Positions 1 through 10,893 are shown, counted from the first letter of the stretch. The stretch is DNA of 64,000 nt from Micrasema longulum (GCA_022494885.1 JAGVSM010000904.1:32355-96354), one strand, 5' to 3'. Numbers and translations are program-made. Notes: a model not told the origin generated them from the letters alone.

Positions 1-65
1 GAGCGTGAGTAGGCGAGCGTTAAAAATAAAATAAAATCATCACGTTTGGGTAAAATATAAAATAC

Positions 66-274
66 CTTAATGTGTTACCGCAAGACAAGTCATGAATCCG
101 TAATCGACTCTCGGCGAAGCATTTTAGAGCGAGGTTGTCTTCTATCTTGTTAAGTAAAGGTAAAATTAAATAAAAACCAGATCCACTAGAAGATGTGCCA
201 TGCATCACATAACTCAAAATGGACACGAAATCTTCGTAAATATTATAATTAGAATTTGTATAATCACCTATCAT
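66..274 (-). CDS. possible coding exon, function unknown
   Basis: An open frame of about 70 codons begins MIGDYTNSNYN and runs to ...LSCGNTLR, where an AG|GTATTT donor-like site (minus strand, near 65) would end the exon in phase 2. The composition is mixed, without the Phe/Tyr/Lys runs seen in chance ORFs here, and the DNA is less AT-rich than its flanks. I recognise no family. There is no convincing polypyrimidine tract upstream, so the start could be an ATG or an acceptor next to it. It could still be chance. Confidence 0.25.
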
Positions 275-1315
275 ATTTTATTATATTAATTAATATTATA
301 AATTTTTCCATTATAAATTAATAATAAAAATAATGTGACCTTACTGGGGTTACCTGTGCAGAAGACGCTTAACAATATACTTTGTTTTTAAAATATTTTT
401 TTTATTTGAGAATAAAACAAAGAAGACTAACTTAATTAACAGAGAAAATTAACAAAATGTTCAGACAGTTTTAAATACTACGTATTTATGTTTATAATTG
501 AATTATGTACATCCATATGATTTATATTACAAAACGCACAATGAAAGAACAAAAACATAACATAAGCTATACATTTGTGGAGCAGTTGAGTCAATATTGG
601 TTTAGGCGAATGAGACAATCCATTTCACTTCTACCCAGCTCCACTATCCATTTTTTATAGCCTTTTTGAACATTTTCTCGTTACTGATTGTTTTAATAGA
701 TATTTTTTTTTTATTGCATGTTTCCTTTGATATTCGATTTGCCATGTATTTTTTGATGATATTTTTGTTACACGAGTATGCAGTAAATATGGTAATATTG
801 ACTGTAAAAGTGTTTTGCATATATTCGTCCCAACTCAAAATAGGACTTAGGTTCCATGGAGTTGAGACCTGTGTCTCAATAAATGTTTAAACGAATATAT
901 TGTAATAAAATGGGTGCGCATATTTTGTAAATTTAAAAAAAACTTTTTTATTCTTGTAATTTTTAACATTTGCACTCTCGTACTAGTTCAGTTTGTATAT
1001 ATACATACATGTAATTTTTAAACTTTTTTTTTTTAATTTCTCTTTTCCAGATTGTATAATATATACATCATTTTGAATTTATTTCCATACCTAGTATTAT
1101 GTTTATTTTGTTATTTTTAAATATTTTTCACACCCTTTTAATTTGTAGTGTGTCATAATTTTTATTCTGCTATTCTAAATAATGTTATAGTTAAAAATAT
1201 AAAAACGTCTGTAAATAAATATTATTATCTGCATGTCCCTAAATGAGTTTTCTAAAAAAACTCCTCGGAAATATCATATAAAATTATGTCTTATATGTTT
1301 TCAATTTAAAAAAAT
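275..1315. other. AT-rich intergenic, one dispersed-repeat fragment
   Basis: There is no supportable gene. Homopolymer and TA-rich runs dominate. A short dispersed motif at about 826-886 (TCCCAACTC...GGACTT...CCATGGAGTTG...GTCTCAA) recurs at 10925-11002 and 44395-44465, so it is the 3' piece of an interspersed repeat. Confidence 0.5.
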
Positions 1316-1317
1316 AA

Positions 1318-1800
1318 AACAGCTTTGTTTTTAACTTTTTTTTTTCCACCGACCGGTTTCAATGATTAAAAGTACTTCATGTTGAAAATAAAATATTAAA
1401 TTAGACAACTTAGAAATCTTAGAAATTAAAAAAGCGATTCATAATAAGAAAATAATAATTAATTACCAAATAAACATTATTTCTTTAAGTTCTCTCCTGT
1501 CTAGCTTTGAAAATATTAATATCAAATTACCACCCGTGTAAGGAAAAAACGACTAGATTTATTTGGTTCACGTGGAGTATTTAGTAAACGCGATAAAAAT
1601 AAAATAGGAATAAATTCATTAGTTACGTTAACCTTGACGAAGATTGTTTGCTTTGAAACCGGAAGTGGAAAAAAAGAAATAATAACAACAAAAAATAATA
1701 ATTTAAAAAAATTAATGGTTAAAAAAACAAAGTTGTTTTATTTATTTTATTGTTATAAATAATCACAAATTTAGTGCTTTAAATAAAAACTTTAAATTAT
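1318..1800 (+). mobile_element. Penelope-like element 3' fragment (copy a)
   Basis: From about 1366 this is the same sequence as 57920-58345 and 59940-60345. It encodes the C-terminal tail of the Penelope ORF (frame ...LDNLEILEIKKAIHNKK... ending KLPPV and stop near 1540). The 3' motif GACGAAGA...CTTTGAAACCGG (about 1637-1662) and the common terminal stretch ending near 1800 follow. At 1320-1355 a piece of the same 3' end lies inverted (CCACCGACCGGTTTCAA), so the copy starts with a head-to-head join of the kind Penelope elements often make. The frame is broken, so it is inactive. Confidence 0.75.
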
Positions 1801-2284
1801 GGAATATATTGTAAATGAATAAATAAAATAAAATAAGCAGGTGGCGGTTATGAGGTGCGGCACTAACATAATCAACAACTTACAACAACGTTGCTATAAA
1901 CAGACAACAATATCGCGTAACATTACATTATGATACTATACTATTATGTATTATGATATCATCGCACGGGTAACCTATATCTATATTCACACCTGTGCTT
2001 TATGCTCGTACAAGGAGAGCGTACAAATACAACCGGATAGGCGCCGCCCGCTGCGCCGTCTAAACTTTTTCTGAATGTGAACACACGTTAAAATTATTAT
2101 TATTCGAATACAGGATTTTCCAGTGAAAGAATTAAAAGAAATAAAAAGAGATAATTAATTTATACAATTAATTAATTATTAAATGAATTATAAAACATTA
2201 GAAATAAATAGGATCACTGATTAGGGCTGGTCTGAAGGTCATAAAAAAGGCAATAAGATATTGTTTTAAATTGAATATTACAAC
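1801..2284. other. unassigned spacer
   Basis: There is no gene. A slightly GC-richer patch at 1995-2070 (GGCGCCGCCCGCTGCGCC) stands out from AT-rich flanks, but I cannot assign it. Confidence 0.4.
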
Positions 2285-2605
2285 CAGAATGAGGAACTTC
2301 AGCCCTACGGGAAATTGAATACAAAAAATGTTTTCTAGCGCGCGGTAAAAATTAGAGCATTAAATTGTACCGTAAAATTTCTTAAAAATGTACGAAAAAA
2401 AAAACTTTAATAAAAACGCACTACTTTGAATGACGTCACTGGTTCATATGAACCATCCAATGATACGAGAGCATTGGAGGATATCCGGTTTAGTCACCGT
2501 AAGCGAACCAATCGGAAGAACTGTCATAGAACAACCTCTGACATTTCAGAAATACAAAACTTTAAAAAATCATAGCGCTGATAATACGATATATAAAAAT
2601 AAAAC
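2285..2605 (+). repeat. dispersed repeat family R4
   Basis: The segment from GAGGAACTTCAGCCCTACGG to GCGCTGATAATACGAT recurs inverted at 26335-26690 and, more degraded, at 47745-47995. Its first 100 bp also recur at 5755-5860. It contains a TGACGTCA site at 2430-2437. Copies share length and order, so it is one interspersed family. I see no ORF, and the 66-aa open frame here is not conserved in the other copies. Confidence 0.6.
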
Positions 2606-2639
2606 AATAATAAAAATTTGGGTTAGTTAAATATTCCAC

Positions 2640-3204
2640 TAACAAATAAAAAAAAAATAATAAAGACACTGAACTTCCTCAGTATCTTCATTTTTTTTAA
2701 AAAAAAAAAGAGATTACAATTCTATAAAAAAAGGTTTCAACTAAAGTATTTCAATATTTTTTTAAAAGTATTACCGAAGGCATAATTTTAAGCAGAAAAA
2801 AAGGAAAATGTCACGAAAATGTGTGTGATTATTTCTTTTCAAAAACAAAAAATTGAAATTTGGCCGCGGCCACTTTCGTGTTTAGTATATTATCATTAAA
2901 TTATTATAATTTTTTTTAGTTCAATACTTAGTCTTTATTGAGATCCCAGATACCTAAGTTTGGTCTAAATTTGAAATGGCGTAATCTGGCGGTCTAAAAG
3001 TAATTATATATTAGTTACATAAAACTTTTAATCTTATTTTTTTTTAAAAATACCTTTAATTTTTTTTAATTTTTTCTAATTTATTTGTTTTTATTTTTTT
3101 ATTACTGCGCGATTGAAAAAAAAAACACTCGTTTTAAAATGGCAAAATCGTATGATTTCCTAATTTTGCGTTCGTTTTACCAGACTACAGCCTTATTGTT
3201 GTAC
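2640..3204. other. AT-rich spacer
   Basis: Poly(A)/poly(T)-rich sequence without a gene or a recognisable repeat, apart from the Penelope copy that begins near 3205. Confidence 0.4.
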
Positions 3205-3790
3205 ATTTGATATTTGAAGCACTCAGTTTGTGGTTATTTGTTATAATAAAATAAGTAAAACAACCTTGTTTTCAAATTTGTTGCAACAGAGAGGGAAAAC
3301 ATTTTTGAGAAGGAAATATGGATGTCTAGGCATTTACAGGGCTTATGACCTATCACAACATGTGTAGCATTCACCATTCTGCCTATGTTTGAACATCCAC
3401 ATTTACTCAACTCTTCCATCTGTTGACTTTTGTGAAGTAACAACAAATTTAAATATAAAAAACTCTCTAGAGAGGAAATCCAGTCAGTCTTCAAGCATTT
3501 GGACATACTCAAAACATTGTCAAACCTTTTTTTTAACCACTGTTTTTTTTTCCACCGACAGGTTTTAAAGTTAAACGAGCTCTTTCTCAAGGTTTACTTA
3601 ACTAACTAATTATTTCCTATTTTATTTTATCAGTATGCTGCCAATGAAGCTAATGAATCAAGCCTTGAAAGGATGGTAATGTGAGATGGATGCGATTGAA
3701 TCTAGACAGGAGTGGACTAAAATAAATTTGGTTTATTGTGTTTTTTTTTCTTATTATGAATCGCTTTTTGAATTTCTAAGATTTATATCC
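3205..3790 (-). mobile_element. Penelope-like element (copy b), interrupted
   Basis: Read on the minus strand, 3790-3735 gives the ...GAAATTCAAAAAGCGATTCATAATAAG segment and 3620-3530 gives the 3' motif (inverted CCACCGACAGGTTTTAAAG). The terminal stretch is at 3265-3205. A foldback repeat (3273-3526) splits the 3' end. The middle is diverged but aligns in order with the copies at 58 and 60 kb. No open frame survives. Confidence 0.65.
3273..3526. repeat. foldback repeat, subfamily A, in Penelope copy b
   Basis: It opens with the family's short end (CAAATTTGTTGCAACAGAG) and ends with the long end (...CATACTCAAAACATTGTC). The two arms meet near the conserved TTCACCATTCTGCCTATG...CTTCCATCTGTTGAC centre. 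The Penelope sequence resumes on the far side, showing insertion. The target duplication is obscured by T runs. The 118-aa open frame across it is not a gene. Confidence 0.7.
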
Positions 3791-3819
3791 TTTCAAGACA
3801 AAAAGACTTGATTTATTAG

Positions 3820-3985
3820 CTTCATTGACCATAAGCCCTGTGGATGCCTAGACTTCTGTTTTCCTTGTCTAAAATGTTCTTCATCTCGGTTGTAATATGA
3901 TAATATTAACAGCTCCCTATGGGGTTGAATCCAGTCCTTATCTACTAAAATTTGGACAATCTCAAAACACTGTTTATTTAAACTT
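3820..3985 (-). repeat. foldback half-copy, subfamily B
   Basis: Only one arm is present: CATAAGCCCTGTGGATGCC, GTTCTTCATCTC, CAGCTCCCTATGGGG and GACAATCTCAAAACACTG, in the same order as the right arm at 16400-16546. No inverted partner is adjacent. Confidence 0.6.
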
Positions 3986-4129
3986 TTTTTAAAAGAAGGA
4001 TTTTTGCACAGATACCCATAATTCACTGAGAATAATGTATATTAAAATATGTATTTTTAATTTAAAGGCTTAGTTTTATAGTCTATTGACAATTAAAAAA
4101 AAATATTAAAAAACCAGTGAAATTTTAAA

Positions 4130-5330
4130 TTTATTTATTTATTTTGGAAAGCATGCAGTCTTTAAAAAAAAAAACTAATTACAGATTTCTAATTAATTTA
4201 TTATGAATACAGAAGGAGAAGGGGGAAAAATTCAATACCAAAAAAAGATATACAAAAATTATATATATAGTTCCAACTCTATCTTTCTCCCCACTCTCTC
4301 TGCTTCCATAAAAAAAATATTGATTACTAAAAAAAAATCGGAACCAACAATAATTCATTAGATACATGTGGTATATGTATGTAAAATTAAAAGTTAAACA
4401 GGAGATAAATTTAAAATGTCTTTAACAGATAAGATAAAACTATAGCATTTACAGTGTAATATGCCGTTGTCACTAAAGCTGTCATCACAGGTAGCCTGTA
4501 TTCTTTAAAGAGTGCTATTCTTCATATAATTAGTCTGTGAGCTCTAAATGTCAAAAAGTACGGAATGACGAGTTCTACGGACAGGGACTCGATATGAAAT
4601 GCTTCTAACACTACTTCTCTTTTTCTCATTGTTCCAATGGAATACCCTATGCACCATAAGGCGCGAATGGGGTTTGATGATAATGATGATGGTAATAGGT
4701 CTTCTATTACACCACAAGCCCGCCATTTTTGTTTACTTATTTGATTTATATAATTGACAACACACATTTCAACGAGACAACGTGAATAAAAAACATTATA
4801 AATTGCAGGTCACCCAATAACTCAACGATACAATGATAAACTTATATTTATACGTGCGGACTTTACAATGAAACCCTATTTTTATATGGTAACAGATTGA
4901 TTATTGCCAGAAGGAGAAATAAATAAATAACCGAGCCGAGTATTTTAGATAAACACACAAATTATTTCACAATGAGTCTGTAAGTGTATCCGAAAACATG
5001 CGATAATTCATCGCTTTAAAGCGAGAATCATGTCAAATTCCCGCCCACATTCCTCGATACGAGCGGCTAGAGGTTTTACTGGTGTTACCATTACAAAAAT
5101 AATATATTATGCGGACTTCATTAATGATTGCATAATACGCATTAGCGTGTGAAGTTATAATTAATTTAAAAAAAAATTCAACTGCTTAAAGAAGGAACTT
5201 ATTAATTTACAAAAAACACAAGGGACAAAGAAAATTCGTCATCGGAATACCAATGTTATATATACAACTATGAGGAACAGGAAACTAAAATGACATAAAT
5301 AGACTACAACGACAGCAAAATAAAATATCA
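4130..5330. other. gene-free stretch with a LINE-like tail
   Basis: At 4130-4155 a run of TTTATTTATTTATTTTGG resembles the reversed tail of the Jockey-type LINEs elsewhere in this window, so 4130-4370 may be a minus-strand 3' UTR. At 4640-4700 the pieces TATGCACCATAAGGCGCG and GATGATAATGATGATGG match 3'-end motifs of a dispersed family also seen at 17868 and 43540. The two overlapping minus-strand frames (4522-4767) are out of phase with each other and not convincing. Confidence 0.35.
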
Positions 5331-5339
5331 AAGCTAGCA

Positions 5340-5735
5340 TATGACCTCTTCTTAGAAAAACGAAACAATTAAATGTTAATGAACTTTTTGAACTAGAATC
5401 TTTAAAATTTATTCATAAGTTAGCCACTGATATCATTGTTGACTAAGAACTAAAACTTGAAAACATTTGTAATAATCATGGAAGTAATACAAAAATATCA
5501 GAACAATATCACATACAATTTTCCAAAACAAGACAAGGACAATCGAGACTGATAAATCGGGGACTGAAATTATACAATAAACTACCAGACAAAACTGAAC
5601 AAAAGACTCAGACAAACTTTTTAAAAGGTGTAAAAAGTATTATTATCAAAAACAGAGTGAATAAAAAATGATGTACCAGTTGTGTAAAATGAATATTATA
5701 ATCCGTTAGGGTTAATAAATAAATTTAAAATAAAA
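5340..5735 (+). pseudogene. LINE ORF2 C-terminus, CR1/Jockey-like
   Basis: With frameshifts, the plus strand reads KQLNVNELFELESLKFIHKLA, then EQYHIQFSKTRQGQSRLINR and GLKLYNKLPDKTEQK, ending before an AATAAATAAATTTAAAATAAAATAAA tail-like end. The GLKLYN(K/D)LP pattern is the usual C-terminal end of CR1/Jockey-superfamily ORF2 and resembles the GLKMYDEMPE block of the LINE at 12335-13355. No reverse transcriptase motifs remain. It is a 5'-truncated dead copy. Confidence 0.65.
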
Positions 5736-5754
5736 TAAAAATATCTAAATATAA

Positions 5755-5935
5755 AATTGTAATGCAGAACTTAAGCCCTACGGAAAATTGGGTACAAAAA
5801 TGTTTTATTGCGCGCAGTAATATTTAGAGTATTAAATTTTACGGCAAAGTTTCTGTATGTAACACCTTACCGACTTCGAGACGTACCCTTTTTTTGTCAG
5901 GACACTGAACACAGTGCATGTTTGGACGCGGTGAG
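5755..5935 (+). repeat. R4 fragment fused to CTGACG-motif repeat
   Basis: 5755-5860 matches the start of R4 (2285). From 5865 it continues into TTCGAGACGTACCC...GTCAGGACACTGAA, the segment shared with 22025-22075 and 30985-31030. The joint shows that R4 and the CTGACG-motif repeat may be parts of one larger element, or a nested pair. Confidence 0.5.
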
Positions 5936-5974
5936 TATCTGGTTTAAAATATAAAATAAAATAAGAAATATATT

Positions 5975-6213
5975 CAACAATGTTTTGAGTATGTCCAAAT
6001 GATTGCAGACTGGCTGCTCTTTTGCTTCAAAAAGTCAACAGACGGAAGAGTTGAGGAAATGTGGATTTTCAAACATAGGCAGAATAGTGAATGTTACACA
6101 GTGTGTAAAGTGGCCACTTAAACCATCCAACGACAAGTCATAAGCCCTGTAAATGCCTAGACTCCCATATTCCCTTCTCAAAAATGTTTTCCCACTCTGA
6201 TGCAACAAATTAA
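5975..6213. repeat. foldback repeat, subfamily A
   Basis: It starts with the long end (CAACAATGTTTTGAGTATG) and ends with the short end (GATGCAACAAATTAAA). The two sides carry similar 15-mers (AAATAAGAAATATAT and AAATAAAAAATTTAT, two mismatches), probably a worn target duplication. Confidence 0.65.
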
Positions 6214-6390
6214 ATAAAAAATTTATGTTAAAATGATTTATTTACCTAGATAAAGTGAAACAATATTTAAAGGAATAGTATTTTCTTTACGTTTAAACAT
6301 GGTAAAGTTATGCAGGTTTGTTTGTTCATTGATTACTTTTAAATTAGGGTTGTTTAATTTTTTTATACATTTATAGGAACAATACGCTAT

Positions 6391-6502
6391 ACCTCTATTT
6401 TAGAGGCTCGTCAGCAGGTGGATAAGATGGGATATGGAAGGAGGTTATGAAAATCCATCACAACAAGACCAATTGAGAAAATGATCTTTCTAGGGTTCTT
6501 TT
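6391..6502 (-). mobile_element. SINE2 body, 3' part (split by LINE)
   Basis: On the minus strand this matches the body of the intact SINE2 at 52118-52322, including the terminal hairpin CCTCT...AGAGG (6392-6407). It ends at GGTTCTTTT (6494-6502), which is repeated at 8592-8600 next to the SINE's tRNA-like head. The SINE was therefore cut by the LINE at 6503-8591. Confidence 0.75.
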
Positions 6503-8591
6503 ATTTTATTTTTTATTTTATTATTTTATTTTATTTAGAAAACATACAGTCATACAAAATCAGTATTAAAAACAACAATTTTTTAACATAAAAAGACCAA
6601 TTAAGTTTTCATAAATTAAAAAGATATAAACATTAAATGTGACAAAAAATAAAAAATAAATAAGAATTTTAGGTGAAAAAAAGATAATTGTTGACATTTG
6701 CGTTTTCCATGGAGGTAATAAATTAAAATAAATAAAAATACCGAATGTACACTCCGAGCCATCCACGCACACACATGAACGCACATATAAAACATACACA
6801 AACATATACATTACATGCGGCACATATGCATAGCATAAACCACTCAAGATGTACATTCAGCAACTATCCCAAATAATCGACCCCATGAAGAAATTTTCTG
6901 TACAAATGCAAAGTGCAGTTAAAAATGTCTACATCAATACTGAGTCCGTTATAATTTCTACAGGTACGTCTAATGAATGAATTCGAGGTATAATTGTTTT
7001 TACAAGTTGGTACATAAAAAAGGGAATTTAATCTAGTATAGCGAAGAGGACAACGGAAACCAATATTTTGTAAAAGATACGGCGAATCAACTATGTTATT
7101 GAGAATTTTGAAAAGAAAAATTAAATCATATCTAAGGCGCCTTTTTTGTAGTGATTCTATATTAAAATTGATCAAAGATGCGCCGTAATCATTTTCAATG
7201 TTACCAAAACGATATTCCAGGCTCCTTATAAATTTCTTTTGAATGTTTTCAATTTGATTAATATATACATTATATTGAGGGGACCATACTAATGAAGCGA
7301 ATTCGAGTTGACTTCGCACATAAGTATAGTAAAGAAGTTTTAATGTATTTGGTGATGAGAATGGCTTGAGATTCGTAAGATAAACCCTAGAAGTCTGTAC
7401 GCCTTATCTACTATTGTATTTATGTGATCTCTAAATAAAAGCTTATCATCCATCAGTACACCCAAATCTCTCGCTTTCATTGAACGATTGACAATTTTCC
7501 CAGATAGTTTGTAGTCAAATAGTTTACTTTTTTTCTTTCGAGTAAATGACATGACAAGACATTTATCAGAATTCAATAATAACTGATTGTCCTTGCAATA
7601 GCAACAGATTCTATCTAAGTCAGCTTGAAGAACTTCGCAATCATTTATTGAAGACACAATTTTAAATACTTTATTGTCATCAGCGTATAGCAAAAAATTT
7701 GAGTTTTGAATGCATAAACTTATATCATTGATATAAATAATAAAAAATAAGGGTCCAAGATGCGAACCTTGAGGGACACCTGATGGGATTGGTTTAAATG
7801 ATGAATTAAATCCCTTGAGTGAGACCGATTGACTGCGGTTACTAATGTAGGAACATATCCAACGATACAGATTCCCCCGTATACCAATGTTCCAAAGCTT
7901 GCGAAGTAAGACCGAATGACTTATTTTATCGAAAGCCTTTGAATAATCCGTATATAAAACGTCTACCTGAAAACCTGCATCCATTGCATTCAAAACAATA
8001 TCGGTAAATTCACAAAGATTTGATTCAACTGACCGTTTCTTATAGAATCCATGTTGATTGGGATTAATATGTGGTTTTATAACATCGAAGAGCTGATCGG
8101 TTACTATATTTTCAAGGATTTTACTAAAAATGGGAAGAAGAGAAATGGGTCGATAATTTACTACAAGACTCTTATTTCCTTTTTTATGCACAGGTGTAAT
8201 ATTTGCCTTTTTCCATATTTCAGGAAACGTGCCTTCCTTTATTGATAATTGAAAAAGATAAGTAAGAGGACGCGCAAGCTGTTTAATACATTTAGAAATA
8301 AAAAAAGGGTGTATGCCATCAAAGCCAGCACCCTTGCTGACTTTAAGTTTTTTGAGATATTTTGTTACCAATGACTCATTTATTTCTATAGCATTAAGAT
8401 CAATTACACTATTTTCTTCGGCAGGAACACTACAACTAGATGCATTAGTTTCCAAAAATTCAGAATGGAAATATTCCGCAAAAGCATTACAAATATTCTG
8501 ACCGCCAATTACCAAATTATCTTTGTAGGACATTTGAAGAGGCACATCACACCCAGCTCGCTTGGACTTGACAAAAGACCAGAAAAGTTTA
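6503..8591 (-). mobile_element. Jockey-like LINE, 5'-truncated, nearly intact
   Basis: A non-LTR retrotransposon lacking ORF1 and the endonuclease domain. It starts inside ORF2 just upstream of the reverse transcriptase and ends in an A-rich (AAAAT)n-type tail (6503-6535, reversed). Direct 9-bp repeats GGTTCTTTT (6494-6502 and 8592-8600) bound it, the expected mark of target-primed reverse transcription. Both sides of the insertion are halves of one SINE2. It is 5'-truncated, so it cannot move by itself, but the coding part has one frameshift and is among the youngest insertions here. Confidence 0.85.
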
Positions 8592-8638
8592 GGTTCTTTT
8601 CTAACAACTGACGGACGGCAATCGAACCCACGACGCAT
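6864..8638 (-). pseudogene. Jockey-like reverse transcriptase ORF2, one frameshift
   Basis: Two frames (7340-8638, 432 aa; 6864-7319, 151 aa) are one ORF2 broken near 7320-7345. Reverse transcriptase blocks appear in order: NITPVHKKGNK...NYRPISLLP, then QHGFYKKRS and DYSKAFDKISH (motif A, first catalytic Asp). PSGVPQGSHLGPLFF (motif B) and LLYADDNKVF (motif C, paired catalytic Asp) follow. The distal frame has the SQLEFASLVWSPQ thumb/C-terminal signature of Jockey-clade elements and ends GVDYLG. The only ATG of the large frame lies in the adjoining SINE head, so the first ~14 residues (MRRGFDCRPSVVRK) are not LINE-derived. Expected product: reverse transcriptase for retrotransposition, now non-functional. 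Confidence 0.85.
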
Positions 8639-8682
8639 GTTTCACAGTTGGCCGGCTAACCAACTGCGCCACGGCGCCTGTC
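8592..8682 (-). mobile_element. SINE2 tRNA-like head (split by LINE)
   Basis: The minus strand reads GGCGCCGTGGCGCAGTTGG (A-box region) and GTGGGTTCGATTGCC (B-box region), the internal pol III promoter of a tRNA-derived SINE. It matches the head at 52245-52322. Its 3' body lies at 6391-6502, beyond the inserted LINE. Confidence 0.75.
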
Positions 8683-9900
8683 TATTTATTAATTTCTAAC
8701 AAGGTAGCAATGGTCAAATTTTTTGTTTAAAAAATAAAACATGTTTACTGAATTCGGAGTTTTATTGATTTATATGAAGAATTACAAAATAAACGTCAAC
8801 TTAATAAATAAACTAAAATAGGGTGCCGAAATAAATCATCGAGAAAAAATGAGATCTCAAAATCTGTATTCAAACCCTTAAAAATCATAAAAATATAATA
8901 TTTTCGTCACATAAAGGGGTCCTGGAAACCTCTGAAGAATCTCGCAACTCGCAGATGCGATCTTATAAGTGCGTTGACAAACTGTAATTAAAAAAATCTT
9001 TGAAAAACCATTCCACATTCTCGAGTAATAAGTTTCGCATGCTAATAGAATTACACAAAAAAGAAATAATTATCGTTACTTGTCTCTAAGCCGTTTTCAG
9101 AGTTAATTGATGACCGCCATATTGGATTTTATGTGTCAGTAGTTATTGCAAAATGGCTTCGAAATCACCGTGTTAAGTTCGTGTAGATGATTTATGATAA
9201 AGGCCTTGAATTATCGGCCCATTATATGTAACAAAACATCACGAAAGTGTAATATTCAAATTAATATTTGAATCCATACGAATTATTTGATACGATATTG
9301 AACTTCGCAGATTTCATAACTGCACAGAACCAATGTTGAATAAGTGCCCGTACATGAGACCATTACAGGTGAAGTGAATCGACTGACCAACTAATCAAAC
9401 TTTTGTGTTCTAAGATTTAACTCTATTAGCTCTTAGCTATAAACTGTTTTAACACATTGAATGAATATAGTTTTCAATTATTTATTTAAATATCATATCC
9501 TATTTTGAAAATATTCCCATTACGATTTATATTATCCTCGTTCCCTTCCCTATTTTCATTCATCTGTTTCTTTTTTACAATGTTTTGTAATATAAATAGC
9601 AACGCGAGTAATTCTAAGTTAATTCAAATTCCGATGATAAGAAATAAACTCAAAACCGGTTGATAACTCTAAAGTAAAAATGGTTTATATAAATTAATAA
9701 AAAAATAAGAATAGTACGTTATTCACATTCACCGTTCCGGATCATTATAATCATCGTTTGTTGGCTCATATTATTAGTAAAAATATTATTTTTAGACGCA
9801 ATATTATTATTAATACATAACGAATTCATTGTTAACATTGTTATAGAACGTAATGAAACAATAAAAATTGTACAGATAATGAAAATTATAAATATTATAA
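8683..9900. other. AT-rich intergenic, nothing recognised
   Basis: No coding frame, RNA gene or family repeat is visible on either strand across about 1.2 kb. Confidence 0.4.
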
Positions 9901-9903
9901 TTA

Positions 9904-10257
9904 TACAGGTGTTCTTTAAACCCTGTCACATCCGAAACCACGATGATCAGTATGGGCAAGAAGACATATTAGCATATTAAAAATAATATTTAGAACGCAG
10001 AATTTTTTTTAAATAAAATATTTAAAAAAACAAATGGTAGCTTACTTCTGCAGGGAAGAAGCGAGGGGGGCGTGGCCATTGTGGTTGACTGTGTATCAGA
10101 CACCCCCCTCCCCTCTCCTCCATTCTCCCTTGCAAAAATAAGCGACCATTTGTTTTTTTATTCGTTCTAAAAAAATATTTTAATGTGCCAATATGTCTTC
10201 TTGGTCATACTGATCATCGTGGTTTCGGATGTGACAAGGTTTAAAGAACACCCTGTA
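9904..10257. mobile_element. long-TIR MITE (354 bp), TA-flanked
   Basis: The two arms (about 9904-10045 and 10138-10257) are inverted copies of one another. Both begin TACAGG(G)TGTTCTTTAAACC and carry GTCACATCCGAAACCACG and GATGATCAGTATG. Each end is flanked by TA, a Tc1/mariner-type target. The centre is GC-richer (GGGGGGCGTGGCCATTG...) without an ORF. It looks non-autonomous and would need a transposase from elsewhere. Confidence 0.8.
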
Positions 10258-10259
10258 TA

Positions 10260-10440
10260 CTCCTTTATCGCACCGAGAGTGTTCAATATTTTTGAAGAGC
10301 GCATTAAGGTCTCAAGGACAAAAACCATTTTCAAGAGAGGAGTTAAGGACTGGATTTTCCTTACCGAGAAAATTATTTGAGAGGGAAACTCCTTGATGAT
10401 TTTCCGAACGTTTGGGTTTACTTTTTATCAAATTGATGTG
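10260..10440 (+). pseudogene. LINE C-terminal fragment
   Basis: The frame reads YSFIAPRVFNIFEERIKVS and TIFKRGVKDWIFL, the end of a non-LTR ORF2 (pattern APR(I/V)FN-LP...FK...K-WL). A homologous minus-strand piece lies at 20210-20345 (GPRVFNIL...IAIFKRDMR after one frame change). It abuts the MITE at 9904-10257, which therefore probably inserted into this LINE. Confidence 0.55.
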
Positions 10441-10501
10441 CCATATATTTTGTGCTTTTAAAAAAATATTGTTTTGTTTCTGATTCAACATAATATTTGT
10501 G

Positions 10502-10893
10502 GTAGGATGTGATTCTATTAAATGCTACAAACGCCCAGTTGTATTTTACTGGCAACACTACTGACTAATCCTACTCGTTAGCGTCCACGTCGCGAATCCC
10601 GGGCAATGAGATCGCAGTCATAACAGTGTGATCACAGCAGATAACGAGATGATAAAAGGCGAGCTTCTCGTGCCTCTAAACCAGAACTAGCCAACTAAGA
10701 AAAGAGAACCCCAAGAGAAAAATCCACCAGAGAAGGCAATGAGAAGCCACTCTGGTCATCTTTTCCCAGGTATCACTGTGGCGAGTACATCCAATAAGCA
10801 GTTGTCCTGGCTGCGGAATATAAGACTAGCGCAGGACCGAGATGCTTTGATCGCCAACTTCGGGGGGACCTGACGAGGCACCGCAAGAAGAAG
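10502..10893 (+). repeat. dispersed repeat F7 (copy A)
   Basis: It is the inverse of 43831-44225 over its whole length, sharing GATGTGATTCTATTAAATGC, CAGCAGATAACGAGA, AACTAGCCAACTAAG and GGCACCGCAAGAAGAAG. It ends in a short (AAG)n run, longer in the other copy, which suggests a LINE-type microsatellite tail. No protein signature is recognisable. Confidence 0.65.

Noticed and set aside
8313..8501. Plus-strand frames inside the Jockey LINE (also 8051-8245)
   Set aside because: Antisense shadows of the reverse transcriptase ORF.
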